A DNA stretch of 64,000 nt from Rhizobium anhuiense (GTDB taxonomy: Bacteria; Pseudomonadota; Alphaproteobacteria; Rhizobiales; Rhizobiaceae): the NCBI RefSeq assembly GCF_003985145.1, contig NZ_ML133523.1, positions 124,001 to 188,000 of the forward strand, read 5' to 3'. Below are positions 43,914 to 52,851 of this stretch, in pieces. The notes under the pieces were generated by a model. That model made no database searches and was not told the origin of the DNA. It saw only the letters and a list, made by a program, of their open reading frames with translations. Both the position numbers and the translations under genes were made by a program. Numbering within the stretch: position 1 is the stretch's first letter; each line of letters starts with the position of its first letter.

Positions 43914-43967
43914 CTTGGGAAAGCCAACATTCCCAGGGAAAGCAACATTCTTGGGGAAGCCACATCA
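43914..43967 (+). repeat. Three tandem 18-bp units between cysH and cysD
   Basis: Units at 43914-43931, 43932-43949 and 43950-43967 follow the pattern CTTGGGAAAGCCAACATT with a few changes. The RNA could alternate CCCAGGGAA / CTTGGGAA pairings; a role in cysD translation is not proven. Confidence 0.6.
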
Positions 43968-44020
43968 AGGAATTGTTTGCGGTGAGCCGCAAACGACCGA
44001 CCGACAGTCTGGAGTAAGAC

Positions 44021-44974
44021 ATGCCCGATAGCCGTCTCGATACGGAACTCAGCAATCCCCAGAGCGCCAAGGCGCCGCTCGACCCGCATCTGAAGGCGCT
44101 GGAAAACGAATCCATCCATATCTTCCGCGAGGTTGCAGCCGAATTCGAGCGTCCCGTCATGCTCTATTCGATCGGCAAGGATTCCTCGGTGCTGCTGCAT
44201 CTGGCGCGCAAGGCCTTCTATCCCGGCCGCGTGCCTTTCCCGCTGCTGCATGTGAATACCGGCTGGAAGTTCAGGGAGATGATCGCCTTCCGCGACGAGA
44301 CCGCGAAGAAATACGATCTCGATCTGATCGAGCACATCAATCCGCGCGGTGCTGCCGAAAACATCACGCCCTTTACCCATGGATCGGCGGCCTTCACCGA
44401 CATCATGAAGACCGAAGGCCTGCGCCAGGCGCTCGATGCCGGCCAGTTCGACGCCGCTTTCGGCGGCGCGCGGCGCGACGAGGAAGCCAGCCGCGCCAAG
44501 GAGCGCATCTATTCCTTCCGCACGCCCGACCATCGCTGGGATCCGCGCAACCAGCGGCCGGAACTCTGGAACATCTATAACGGCATGATCCGCAAGGGCG
44601 AGAGCGTGCGCGCCTTCCCGCTGTCGAACTGGACCGAAGTCGATATCTGGCGCTACATCCAGGCCGAGGACATTCCGCTGGTGCCGCTCTACTACGCCAA
44701 GAAGCGTCCGTTCGTGGAGCGCGACGGCATGATGATCCTCGCCGAAGACCCGCGCCTGGAGCTGCTGCCCGGCGAGGTCCGCCAGGAAGGCATGATCCGT
44801 TTCCGCACCCTCGGCGACTTCCCGCTGACCGGCGCCATCCGCTCCCAGGCCACCACCCTCGAAGAGGTGATCGCCGAACTCGAAATTGCAACTGTGTCCG
44901 AACGCCAGGGCCGCGCCATCGATCGCGACCAGTCCGGCTCCATGGAAAAGAAGAAGCGTGAAGGATATTTCTGA
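44021..44974 (+). CDS. cysD: Sulfate adenylyltransferase subunit 2
   Basis: A 317-residue PP-loop enzyme ([17 protein letters not shown], residues near 48-64), with [14 protein letters not shown] and [24 protein letters not shown] typical of CysD. With CysN it makes APS from ATP and sulfate. The start follows GGAGTAAGAC. The CysN start lies 1 bp after the stop, so the two genes are translationally coupled. Confidence 0.95.
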   Translation: MPDSRLDTELSNPQSAKAPLDPHLKALENESIHIFREVAAEFERPVMLYSIGKDSSVLLHLARKAFYPGRVPFPLLHVNTGWKFREMIAFRDETAKKYDLDLIEHINPRGAAENITPFTHGSAAFTDIMKTEGLRQALDAGQFDAAFGGARRDEEASRAKERIYSFRTPDHRWDPRNQRPELWNIYNGMIRKGESVRAFPLSNWTEVDIWRYIQAEDIPLVPLYYAKKRPFVERDGMMILAEDPRLELLPGEVRQEGMIRFRTLGDFPLTGAIRSQATTLEEVIAELEIATVSERQGRAIDRDQSGSMEKKKREGYF

Positions 44975-44975
44975 G

Positions 44976-46472
44976 ATGACCGCAGCCCAAACCGCCGTCT
45001 CGGCCGCCACCGTCGTCAACCTGCCCGCCGCCGAGCAGCAGAAAGCTCTGCGCGACTCGCGCCCGCTGCGCCTGATCACCTGCGGCAGCGTCGATGACGG
45101 CAAGTCGACCCTGATCGGCCGCCTGCTCTGGGACACCAAGGCGGTCAAGGAAGACCAGGCCGCCACCCTGCAGCGCGATTCCACCGGCAAGCAGAACGAT
45201 CTCGGCCTGCCCGATTTCGCGCTGCTGCTCGACGGCCTGCAGGCCGAACGCGAACAGGGCATCACCATCGATGTCGCCTATCGCTACTTCTCGACCGACA
45301 AGCGCTCCTTCATCGTCGCCGATACGCCCGGCCACGAGCAGTATACCCGCAACATGGCGACCGGCGCCTCGACCGCCGATCTCGCCATCCTGCTGGTCGA
45401 CGCGCGTTTCGGCATTCTCGAGCAGACGCGCCGCCACGCGACGATCGCCTCGCTGCTAGGGATCAAGCAGTTCGTGCTCGCCGTCAACAAGATCGACCTG
45501 ACGGGCTACGACCGCGCCGGCTTCGACAAGATCAGCCACGAGTTCCGGGAATTTGCCCTGTCGCTCGGCGTCAAGCAGATCACCGCCATTCCGATGTCTG
45601 CGCTGAAGGGCGAAAACGTCGTCTATCCCGGCCAGGCCGCCATGCCCTGGTACAGCGGCCCGACGCTGGTGGAGACGCTGGAGCTTGCGACCGTGCGCTC
45701 GTCGCAGACGGTCGGCTTCCGTCTTTCCGTGCAGCGCGTCTCGCGTCCCGGCGAAAGCTTCCGCGGCTATCAGGGCACGGTTGCCGGCGGCTCGGTCAAA
45801 CCAGGCGACAGCGTCATGATCCTGCCGTCGGGCATGGTCGCCAACGTCTCCAAGATCGTCACCTTCGATCTCGTGCGCAATGCCGCCGTTGCCGGCGACG
45901 CGATCACGCTGGTGCTCGACCGCCAGGTGGATGTGGCGCGCGGCGACATGATCGTCTCGATCGACGCCCAGCCGCAGGTCGGCCTTGCCTTCGACGCGCA
46001 GATCGTCGCACTCCAGCCCGAGGGCATCGAGCCCGGCAAGCGCTACTGGCTGAAGAGCGGCAGCCGCCGCCAGCGTGTGCAGGTGCAGCCGCTCAGCCAG
46101 CTGGAGCTGAAGACCGGCAGCTGGAACGCCGCCCAGCGGCTCTACATGAACGCCATCGGCAAGGTCCGGCTCGTCTTCGACGAAGCGGCGATCTTCGATC
46201 CTTATGAGCAGAACCGGCTTTCCGGTTCCTTCATCCTGATCGATCCGGAGACCAACAATACGGTCGCCGGCGGCATGGTGACCGGCAAGCGCACCGAACT
46301 CGGCGGCCTCCACAATGGCGAAGCCCGCGTCATCCTCTCGCTTCCGGCCGATCTTGCCGAGCAGATCATGGCAAGCGAACTCTTCGCCAGCCGCAGCCAT
46401 GAGGCCGAGGTACGGCGCATGACGGCCGCCGAAGCGGCTGATCTCTGGTCGAGCGCCGCAAGCGATATCTGA
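44976..46472 (+). CDS. cysN: Sulfate adenylyltransferase subunit 1 (GTPase)
   Basis: A 498-residue EF-Tu-like GTPase: G1 GSVDDGKST, G3 DTPGHEQY, G4 NKIDL, and the beta-barrel domains after residue 240. Its length is that of stand-alone CysN, without a fused CysC kinase. ATG at 44976 is used; the frame is open further upstream inside cysD. Residues 376-432 are encoded by a region that has a second copy at 47490-47660. A terminator follows the stop codon, so this is the complete, functional copy. Confidence 0.95.
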   Translation: MTAAQTAVSAATVVNLPAAEQQKALRDSRPLRLITCGSVDDGKSTLIGRLLWDTKAVKEDQAATLQRDSTGKQNDLGLPDFALLLDGLQAEREQGITIDVAYRYFSTDKRSFIVADTPGHEQYTRNMATGASTADLAILLVDARFGILEQTRRHATIASLLGIKQFVLAVNKIDLTGYDRAGFDKISHEFREFALSLGVKQITAIPMSALKGENVVYPGQAAMPWYSGPTLVETLELATVRSSQTVGFRLSVQRVSRPGESFRGYQGTVAGGSVKPGDSVMILPSGMVANVSKIVTFDLVRNAAVAGDAITLVLDRQVDVARGDMIVSIDAQPQVGLAFDAQIVALQPEGIEPGKRYWLKSGSRRQRVQVQPLSQLELKTGSWNAAQRLYMNAIGKVRLVFDEAAIFDPYEQNRLSGSFILIDPETNNTVAGGMVTGKRTELGGLHNGEARVILSLPADLAEQIMASELFASRSHEAEVRRMTAAEAADLWSSAASDI

Positions 46473-46481
46473 TGAGGGATA

Positions 46482-46502
46482 GGGGCCAGCAAGATTGGCC
46501 CC
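46482..46502 (+). terminator. Terminator of the cysH-cysD-cysN operon
   Basis: GGGGCCA (46482-46488) pairs with TGGCCCC (46496-46502) across a 7-nt loop, 10 bp after the cysN stop. The trailing T-run is short. Confidence 0.65.
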
Positions 46503-46840
46503 TTACCGAGGCCGAATCCTCTGGCTGCGGCTGGCGGACTCCCTGCCGAACGGCGAAGAACCGATCAGAACCTGAGACTTTGCGATAGGGGCTTCCCCAG
46601 CTCAATTTTCTGTGTCGGCCTCTGCGGCCGCTAAAAAATTCAGAGTTTGCAGAAAACGGACTTTTCCAATTCACGATTCGCTGTTTTCCGCTTGCCCGCG
46701 GGCCAATGTGGGGCCATTCTTAAATCGGATCCAGGCGGTGCGGTAAGACGAGAGGTCAGGCCTTGCAGCGCTCAATCTCGACCTCGATGCACTAACTCGG
46801 CGCCTTTTCTCGACTGATCCCCGAGCGAGGAGGTTGTCCA
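46503..46840. other. 338-bp gap with no gene seen
   Basis: No open frame with a ribosome binding site or family likeness. It leads into the peroxiredoxin-like gene, which is preceded by GAGGAGGTTGTCC. Confidence 0.5.
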
Positions 46841-47482
46841 ATGTCCACGAGCCATGTCGACCATCCGCTACAACCGGGCGACCGGGTCCCGAACGTTGTG
46901 TTTGATGCGATCTCGAGCGAGGGGAAGATCGCACTTGATGATTTTCGTGGCCGCAGCCCATTGCTGATCGGTTTGTTTCGGGGCCTGCATTGCCCGTTCT
47001 GCCGGCGCCATGTCGCGGCCATGGCATATCTCAACCCGATGCTGCGTGAGAAAGGCGTCCAATCCCTGGCGGTGGTAAACACCCCGGTCGAACGCGCGCG
47101 GCTCTATTTCCGCTACCATCCGATACCCGATCTTCTTGCCGCTTCCGACCCGATAAGGGCTTCGCACCAAGCCTTCGGCCTACGCGAGGTCGGGATCGAC
47201 ACGGTCATGGCAATACGGATCGATCTGCCGGGCGAGTTGCCCGAGCCTATGAGCGTGATGGCAATGGACGAATTCATCAACGAGAAGGAAGGATATCAAA
47301 TTACGGAAGCCGATCAGCAGATGATGACTGCCGACCACGGGCAGCTTGTCGGTCAGTTCCTCATCGACCGGGAGGGCATCGTACGCTGGAGCTTCACTGA
47401 AGTCCTGGAGGCTGGGCTCCAGACATTCAAGGCACTGAATTCCCAGGAATTGATGTCGGCAGCTTCCCAAGTCGTGCATTGA
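46841..47482 (+). CDS. Peroxiredoxin/redoxin-like protein (AhpC/TSA fold)
   Basis: A 213-residue thioredoxin-fold protein. GLFRGLHCPFCRRHVAAM has the reactive C51 and C54 (C-x-x-C), and LQPGDRVPNVVFD is the family start. The C-terminal half (GQLVGQFLIDREGIVRWSFTEV) matches the redoxin group. It likely reduces peroxides or disulfides. GAGGAGGTTG precedes the ATG. The gene lies between the true cysN and a cysN relic, so it may be part of an inserted or rearranged segment. Confidence 0.82.
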   Translation: MSTSHVDHPLQPGDRVPNVVFDAISSEGKIALDDFRGRSPLLIGLFRGLHCPFCRRHVAAMAYLNPMLREKGVQSLAVVNTPVERARLYFRYHPIPDLLAASDPIRASHQAFGLREVGIDTVMAIRIDLPGELPEPMSVMAMDEFINEKEGYQITEADQQMMTADHGQLVGQFLIDREGIVRWSFTEVLEAGLQTFKALNSQELMSAASQVVH

Positions 47483-47489
47483 CAACGAT

Positions 47490-47660
47490 CTGGAGCTGAA
47501 GACCGGCAGCTGGAACGCCGCCCAGCGGCTCTACATGAACGCCATCGGCAAAGTCCGGCTCGTCTTCGACGAAGCGGCGATCATCGACCCCTATGAGCAG
47601 AACCGCAATTCCGGCTCCTTCATCCTGATCGACCCGGAGACCAACAACACGGTCGCCGGC
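47490..47660 (+). pseudogene. Relic of the cysN 3' part (171 bp)
   Basis: Aligned to cysN bases 46101-46271, it has no gaps and 10 differences by my count (about 94% identity). It codes the same protein stretch (the LYMNAIGKVRLVFDEAAI block) but lacks the start and the true 3' end. It starts 8 bp after the peroxiredoxin-like stop and ends abruptly where other DNA begins. Confidence 0.88.
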
Positions 47661-47727
47661 ATCTCTTCCGGGGTAATGGGTGGTGCCCTGCGCCGTTCGC
47701 TTCAAGCGTTGGAAACGCCCGGTTCCA

Positions 47728-48225
47728 TCAACGCGTCATCGCACGAATCGCCGATGCTCCCAGGTTTGGACCGGCTGTTTTGCCGTTGCTCGACTTATCC
47801 ACGTCGATGACCTTCCTCACCTTCTGCGATAACTCTTCGAGCGTCGCCATCACTCGGTTGACCTGCGATAGCGCGGCGGCCGGATCGTATCTTGTGACGA
47901 GATATTCCCTGTTGGAGGACAGCGTCGCCAAGTGTTCCTCCGTTCGCTTTCGGAAGATTAAACCCGCTTCCTTCGCCCATCGCGATCGCTCGCCAATGTC
48001 GTGGTGAAGGCCGCGGATCATCTTAGGGTCACGCCCTTTGGCGAGCAGAAACGCATTCAGGTAGAGCTCGATCGAGTGGAGGGCCAGAAACCGGCGCGGA
48101 GCGTGCGACAGCGATTTGCCCCGAGGAGAGCATTCCCCAAGCAAAGTCGCGGCCGTTCGGTAATGCGATGCCAGTTCCAGAATATCGTGAGCGCTTGCTT
48201 CATGCCCAGGGTATACTGCATCCAA
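47728..48225 (-). CDS. HEPN-like domain protein
   Basis: A 165-residue helical protein. LALHSIELYLNAFLLAKGRDPKMIRGLHHDIGE looks like the HEPN core (E-YLKA-LL, G---, HD), and the C-terminus has a long charged helix. HEPN proteins can be RNases in toxin-antitoxin or abortive-infection systems, but no clean R-x4-6-H motif is assigned here. A GGGAGG lies upstream of the ATG with a longer-than-usual gap. It sits alone on the minus strand next to the cysN relic, with no MNT partner. Confidence 0.6.
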   Translation of the reverse strand: MDAVYPGHEASAHDILELASHYRTAATLLGECSPRGKSLSHAPRRFLALHSIELYLNAFLLAKGRDPKMIRGLHHDIGERSRWAKEAGLIFRKRTEEHLATLSSNREYLVTRYDPAAALSQVNRVMATLEELSQKVRKVIDVDKSSNGKTAGPNLGASAIRAMTR

Positions 48226-48637
48226 GACAAGAACCTCCCATTGGTTCCAACGTATGGATGCAGATTGGCAGGATGCAGATCGGAGTCAATATCGCCAAAA
48301 GGGGTTAGGCCGGGCTGTCTGAGCGAGTTAAATAGGTCTGGACACTTTTCAAGAAAACCTAATGATTTCGCGTTACCATCTGGTGTCCAGGCACACCGTA
48401 ACCTATTGATAAAACGACGTATGTGCTCCGGCAGTATGACGGTGGCTGCTCAGCACCCGCCCCCGTCCTTCGAGGCTTCGGCCCTTGGCCTCCGCACCTC
48501 GGGGATGAGGGCTGATCGCGGTGCCGTGTGGCTGGTGGCTGAACGCGTGCTTCTGGCTGCAGGGCTGATCGGTCCCGTGAGACCGTAAGAGGGCAGCCAT
48601 CGCTTCTGGCGCTTTGCGACCCAGCCAACTGACCTGA
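48226..48637. repeat. 412-bp gap with a dispersed GC-rich repeat near 48463-48513
   Basis: The block CCCGTCCTTCGAGGCTTCGG / CCTCCGCACCTCGGGGATG (48463-48513) is like a common rhizobial palindrome. No gene is seen in the remaining sequence. Confidence 0.55.
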
Positions 48638-49504
48638 CTATTTCCCGAGAGCGGTTGTCAGCGCATCGACGACGACGCGGACGGAGGGGACGTCTTTGAT
48701 GTCAGAATGGACAACCAGCCAGACCTCTCGAGTCAAAGCCTGTTCGTTCTCAATGCGCTGGAGACCGCTGGACTCCGGGACGGCGAAATCGGGGAGCATG
48801 ACGACACCGGCGCCAAGTCTTGCGGTTGCGGCCTGAAACTCCAGAACGGATGATCTGACGGCGATCGGCCGGCCGGCGGCCAGCTCGATCAGTCGCAATT
48901 GTTGCGGCGAGGCGCTCATGGTTTCGTCGTAACCGATGAAGGTCCAGTCCGACGGTGGAACCGTTTCGAGATAGGTCTGTGATGCGTAGAGATGGAAGCT
49001 TGTCTCGCCGAGCTTGACGATGGCGTAATCGCCGTCCTCGGGGCGCGACATGCGCACGGCGATATCCGCCTCTCGTCGGTTCAGGGACGCCAGGCGCTTT
49101 TCTCCGACGAGCGTGATCTGAACACCCGGATGGTCTCGCCTGACGGCCGCGATCGGATTTGCCAGGAGCACGCTTGAGAGAGCGGGAGGCGCGCTGATCC
49201 TCACATGGCCATGCAATTCCGTGGCGCTGCTTCGACCAAGCTGCTCGATTGCCGCAGTCTGCGCCGCGACAAGAGCTGCGTGCCTGGCGACCTGCTCTCC
49301 GTCCGAGGTTAAAATGATGCGCCGCCCGCGGCGGTCTACGAGCTTGCGCCCCAGGCTGGCTTCCAGCGACGAAACCCGCCGACTGATCGTGGCATGTTCG
49401 ACGCCGAGTTGCTTTGCGGCGCCAAGCAACGTTCCCGACTGCGCGAGCGCCAGGAAATGCCGAAGGTCGTCCCAATCGATCTTTGTGAATTCTCTCCCAA
49501 TCAT
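48638..49504 (-). CDS. LysR family transcriptional regulator
   Basis: A 288-residue LysR: HTH DWDDLRHFLALAQSGTLLGAAKQLGVEHATISRRVSSLE, effector domain with HGHVRISAPPALSSVLLANPIAAVRRDHP. The start at 49504 (MIGREFTKIDW) is set because the inverted repeat at 49505-49529 lies directly upstream; a longer form from 49528 would run through it. Divergent from a quinone oxidoreductase, which is the likely target. Confidence 0.9.
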   Translation of the reverse strand: MIGREFTKIDWDDLRHFLALAQSGTLLGAAKQLGVEHATISRRVSSLEASLGRKLVDRRGRRIILTSDGEQVARHAALVAAQTAAIEQLGRSSATELHGHVRISAPPALSSVLLANPIAAVRRDHPGVQITLVGEKRLASLNRREADIAVRMSRPEDGDYAIVKLGETSFHLYASQTYLETVPPSDWTFIGYDETMSASPQQLRLIELAAGRPIAVRSSVLEFQAATARLGAGVVMLPDFAVPESSGLQRIENEQALTREVWLVVHSDIKDVPSVRVVVDALTTALGK

Positions 49505-49529
49505 TGTGAAACAGTAGGGAATTTTCACA
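49505..49529. promoter_or_regulatory. Inverted repeat TGTGAAA-N11-TTTCACA
   Basis: Perfect 7-bp arms at 49505-49511 and 49523-49529 in the divergent region of LysR and quinone oxidoreductase. LysR operators usually contain T-N11-A dyads, so this is the probable site for the adjacent regulator. Confidence 0.72.
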
Positions 49530-49571
49530 CATCAGGCCACCGGTTAATTTGTGCCCATGAAGGAGCACGAG

Positions 49572-50543
49572 ATGACTGACCAAATCATATGGCTGGACGC
49601 CCCCGGTGACGTCACCCAGTTCCGCGTTGAGCATCACCGTTGTCAGCCTCCCGGTGATGGCGAGATAACGATCCGTCATCAGGCGATCGGAACCAACTTT
49701 CTCGACGTCTATCACCGCAAGGGCATCTACCCCATGCCCTCCTACCCCGCGGTGATCGGTGCCGAGGCGGCAGGCATCGTCGACGATGTCGGTCCTGGCG
49801 TCTCCATCTTCCAAAAAGGTGACCGCGTTGCCTATGCAGGGCCTCCGGTTGGCGCCTATCGCTCTACCAGGAATATTGCCGCTGAAAGGGCGATAAAACT
49901 TCCTGATGCCGTTTCAGCGAAAACGGCAGCGAGTTCGCTGCTCAAAGGCATGACCGCCTACATGCTGTTGAAAAAGACCTACAATGTGCGCGCAGGCACT
50001 CAGGTTCTGATCCATGCCGCTGCGGGTGGGCTTGGGAGCATCCTCGTTCGCTGGGCGAGATCGCTCGATGCCACCGTGATCGGGACGGTCAGCTCTTCGG
50101 AAAAGGCCGCACTCGCCGCATCTTATGGGGCCGATCACCTTATTGTTGGACGAGGCGCCGATATCGTCGCCGAGGTGAAGCGGCTCACGAACGGACTCGG
50201 GGTCGACGTCGCCTATGACGGGATCGGCGGCGACACACTTCTCAAAAGCATACGCTCTGTCCGGCCATTCGGCATGGCCGTCACCATCGGTCAGGCGGCC
50301 GGAGCTATTCCACCGGTACCTGTCGAGGAACTTCGTCCGGGCAAGGCGCTCTGCCATCCGAGCATCATGGCCTGGTGCACCGACGTCGGACAATATCGCG
50401 AGGCGGCTCTGGCTGCCGTCGGGGCGATGGAAACAGGGATCGTTTCGCAGATCGGTGCTGAGTATTGTTTGGCCGATGTTGCCAAGGCCCACGAAGAGAT
50501 GGAATCGGGACGCTCGGCGGGCAGTATTCTGCTGATACCTTGA
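49572..50543 (+). CDS. NADPH:quinone oxidoreductase (MDR family)
   Basis: A 323-residue MDR enzyme of the QOR type: GTNFLDVYHRKGIYPMPSYPAVIGAEAAGIV and LIHAAAGGLGSILVRWARSLDATVIGTVSS for NADPH. No zinc ligands. It reduces quinones or related electrophiles. ATG at 49572 follows AGGAGCACGAG; an upstream in-frame ATG at 49557 is weaker. Divergent from the LysR gene. Confidence 0.9.
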   Translation: MTDQIIWLDAPGDVTQFRVEHHRCQPPGDGEITIRHQAIGTNFLDVYHRKGIYPMPSYPAVIGAEAAGIVDDVGPGVSIFQKGDRVAYAGPPVGAYRSTRNIAAERAIKLPDAVSAKTAASSLLKGMTAYMLLKKTYNVRAGTQVLIHAAAGGLGSILVRWARSLDATVIGTVSSSEKAALAASYGADHLIVGRGADIVAEVKRLTNGLGVDVAYDGIGGDTLLKSIRSVRPFGMAVTIGQAAGAIPPVPVEELRPGKALCHPSIMAWCTDVGQYREAALAAVGAMETGIVSQIGAEYCLADVAKAHEEMESGRSAGSILLIP

Positions 50544-50808
50544 TTGCTCAGAGAAAGAGCGCCGGCAGAGTCTATGGATCGCTGTCGGCGCTTCCGTCCT
50601 CGGGGCGGGTTTCGACGACGCTTGGACGGCACCATTTATCCATAAAATGGCATTATGTTATGTATTTCAGATATCTACAGCCATAGAACCTGTTGAGATA
50701 GGGTGCCCGCCATTGAGGTGGGCTCTCGGCACAGGCCGACCGCCCTCCCGCAAAATGACGCCTTGCACCGCAGTCGGCGTCAAATGAAAGGGAAAGGTTT
50801 GAAGCTCT
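50544..50808. other. 265-bp gap with a small inverted repeat (50632-50650)
   Basis: CCATTT at 50632-50637 and AAATGG at 50645-50650 form a 6-bp inverted repeat, a possible operator for the NmrA-like gene that follows. No gene seen. Confidence 0.5.
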
Positions 50809-51762
50809 ATGTCCGCACATGAAAAGCCACTTATCGCGATTGCCGGCGCAACGAGCAAACAGGGGCGCAGCGTCGCCGCGACACTCCTTCAGAGCCAACG
50901 TTTCCGGGTGCGTGCTTTAACCCGGACGAAGGATTCGCCCGAAGCGTTACGTCTAGAGGAAGGCGGCGCTGAAATCGTGGCCGTCCCTCTCGAACTTGGC
51001 CGTCAAAAGGACCTCGTCGCTGCCTTCCAAGGCGCCGATGGCGCATTTCTGATGACGCCGCCGATTGCCCCGCCAGCAACCATCGAGGCTCCTCTCGGCC
51101 GGCAACTGGCGGATGCCGCCGTCGAGGCCGGCGTCGGGCATATTGTTTTCAGCACGCTTGAGGATGTCGACAAGATTACCGGTGGGACGAAGTATGCGCC
51201 GCATTTTACCGACAAAGCGCGCGTCGCAGATTATATTCGCGGCCTGCAGATCTCTCATTCCTTCGTCATGCTGGCATTCTTCTACACGAATCTTCTCGAA
51301 TATTACGTGCCTCGCCTGGAGGGTGATACGCTGCTCCTGCCGGTTTATCTGCCTGAAGATTTCCGAGCGCCCTTTGTCGATCCGCTGACGGCGACCGGGC
51401 CGGTCGTCCTCGAAATTTTCTCAAACCCCGAGCGCTATAACGGCAAAACGCTGCCGATCGTTGGCGACATCATTTCTCCGCGCGAGATGGTCGAAACCTT
51501 TCAGCGCGTGACCGGCCTCAAGGCCGAATATCGAAACGCTTTCACCCGGGATGGCCTGCTGCACTATTTTCCAGAGTTTGCGGCCAACGAACTTCTCGTT
51601 CGAGAGCTTCTGGGAATGGTCGAATATGCTGTCGAATATGGCTATTTCGGCAAGGAGCACAACCTCGATTGGAGCCGTCGCCTGAACCCCGACACGCTCA
51701 ACTGGGAACAATATCTCAGGACGACGGGGTGGCGTGGCGATAAGCGATTCTTCGGACTTTGA
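50809..51762 (+). CDS. NmrA-like NAD(P)-binding protein
   Basis: A 317-residue NmrA/SDR-type Rossmann protein with IAIAGATSKQGRSVAATLL as the cofactor loop (G-x-x-x-x-G), then ALRLEEGGAEIVAVPLELG and FSTLEDVDKITGG. NmrA-type proteins act as redox sensors or as reductases; there is no YxxxK active site, so a sensor role is equally likely. Convergent with a LysR gene about 60 bp away. Confidence 0.83.
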   Translation: MSAHEKPLIAIAGATSKQGRSVAATLLQSQRFRVRALTRTKDSPEALRLEEGGAEIVAVPLELGRQKDLVAAFQGADGAFLMTPPIAPPATIEAPLGRQLADAAVEAGVGHIVFSTLEDVDKITGGTKYAPHFTDKARVADYIRGLQISHSFVMLAFFYTNLLEYYVPRLEGDTLLLPVYLPEDFRAPFVDPLTATGPVVLEIFSNPERYNGKTLPIVGDIISPREMVETFQRVTGLKAEYRNAFTRDGLLHYFPEFAANELLVRELLGMVEYAVEYGYFGKEHNLDWSRRLNPDTLNWEQYLRTTGWRGDKRFFGL

Positions 51763-51822
51763 GGCATGTCGCGCAAAACTGTGCAGCGGTTTTGCGATAA
51801 CGATATCTTTAAAAACAAAGAC

Positions 51823-52743
51823 TTACGAGGGCCTGATTCCCGGCAATTTGGAAACCTCGGCGACAAGAAAGTCGACGAGAAGACGGACACGGGCAATGGC
51901 CGCACGCTCCGGAACGATCAGCAAGCTAAGAGGAACCGGCGAAGGACGATAGTCGCCAAGCACGACCTCGAGCCTGCCGTCATCCAGAAGATCGTGGACC
52001 AGCCAGAGGTGTGTAGGACCAATGCCGCGTCCGGCGGCAAGGGCTTCGCGCGCCGCAAGCCCGTGATCGACGCGCAGCTTTCCACTGACCGGGATTATCA
52101 GGCTCGTGCCATCGGGAGAGGAAAGAACGACCCGATCGCTCCCCGCCACATTGGACATCACGACGGTTTCGTAGCGTGACAGATCGGCAGGGTGCTGCGG
52201 CCGTCCGTGAACGGACAAATAAGTCGGAGCGCCCACCAGCAGCCGATGGCTTTCTCCGAGCGCATGAAGTTTCATCGCGCTGTCCGCGAGAGGTCCAAGA
52301 CGAAGTGCCACGTCAACACCTTCGCGAACCAGGTCGATGCGCTCGTCCGTCAGGTTGAGGTCGACTCTGATGTCCGGATGCTTGTCCTGGAATTCAAAGA
52401 TGAGGCGCGTGACGTGCATCACACCGAGCGCAGCCGTACAAGAAAGTCGAACAGCACCGGCAGGCGCCTGACGGGCATCTCTCGCTTCTTCAGCGGCCTG
52501 TTCGACCAGGCGCAGTATCTGAAGGCAGTTCGCATAATAGCGACTACCTTCGTCCGTAAGGGTCACGCGACGCGTGGTTCGGCTGAGAAGCGGGACGCCA
52601 ACAGCCTCCTCAAGTTCATTGAGGTGTCGCGTCACGGTGGATTGACCGATACCTAGCTCTCTTGCGACCATCGACAGGTTGCCGCGTTCGGCGACGCGGA
52701 CAAATGTGCGCATTCTGTCGAGAGACAGTCCTGTGTTATCCAT
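51823..52743 (-). CDS. LysR family transcriptional regulator
   Basis: A 306-residue LysR: HTH LDRMRTFVRVAERGNLSMVARELGIGQSTVTRHL and an effector domain starting AGAVRLSCTAALGVMHVTRLIFEF. The AGRGIGPTHLWLVHDLLDDGRLEVVL stretch is typical of the CrgA-like group. Convergent with the NmrA-like gene, its possible target only by proximity. Confidence 0.9.
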   Translation of the reverse strand: MDNTGLSLDRMRTFVRVAERGNLSMVARELGIGQSTVTRHLNELEEAVGVPLLSRTTRRVTLTDEGSRYYANCLQILRLVEQAAEEARDARQAPAGAVRLSCTAALGVMHVTRLIFEFQDKHPDIRVDLNLTDERIDLVREGVDVALRLGPLADSAMKLHALGESHRLLVGAPTYLSVHGRPQHPADLSRYETVVMSNVAGSDRVVLSSPDGTSLIIPVSGKLRVDHGLAAREALAAGRGIGPTHLWLVHDLLDDGRLEVVLGDYRPSPVPLSLLIVPERAAIARVRLLVDFLVAEVSKLPGIRPS

Positions 52744-52851
52744 TTTTCAGCACAGTGATCATCATTCCCTCCGTATAGGGAATAATCTGATCTGTGCCTA
52801 GTTCGCGCCTACGACAGGTCCGTCGCATTTCATTCGGCAGATCGGACCGGC

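Noticed and set aside
47535..47810. Short protein read from the cysN relic
   Set aside because: It begins inside the relic without a ribosome binding site and continues into unrelated sequence.
48359..48628. Possible IS or gene remnant before the LysR gene
   Set aside because: Only the dispersed palindrome is recognisable; no transposase motif and no flanking repeats were found.
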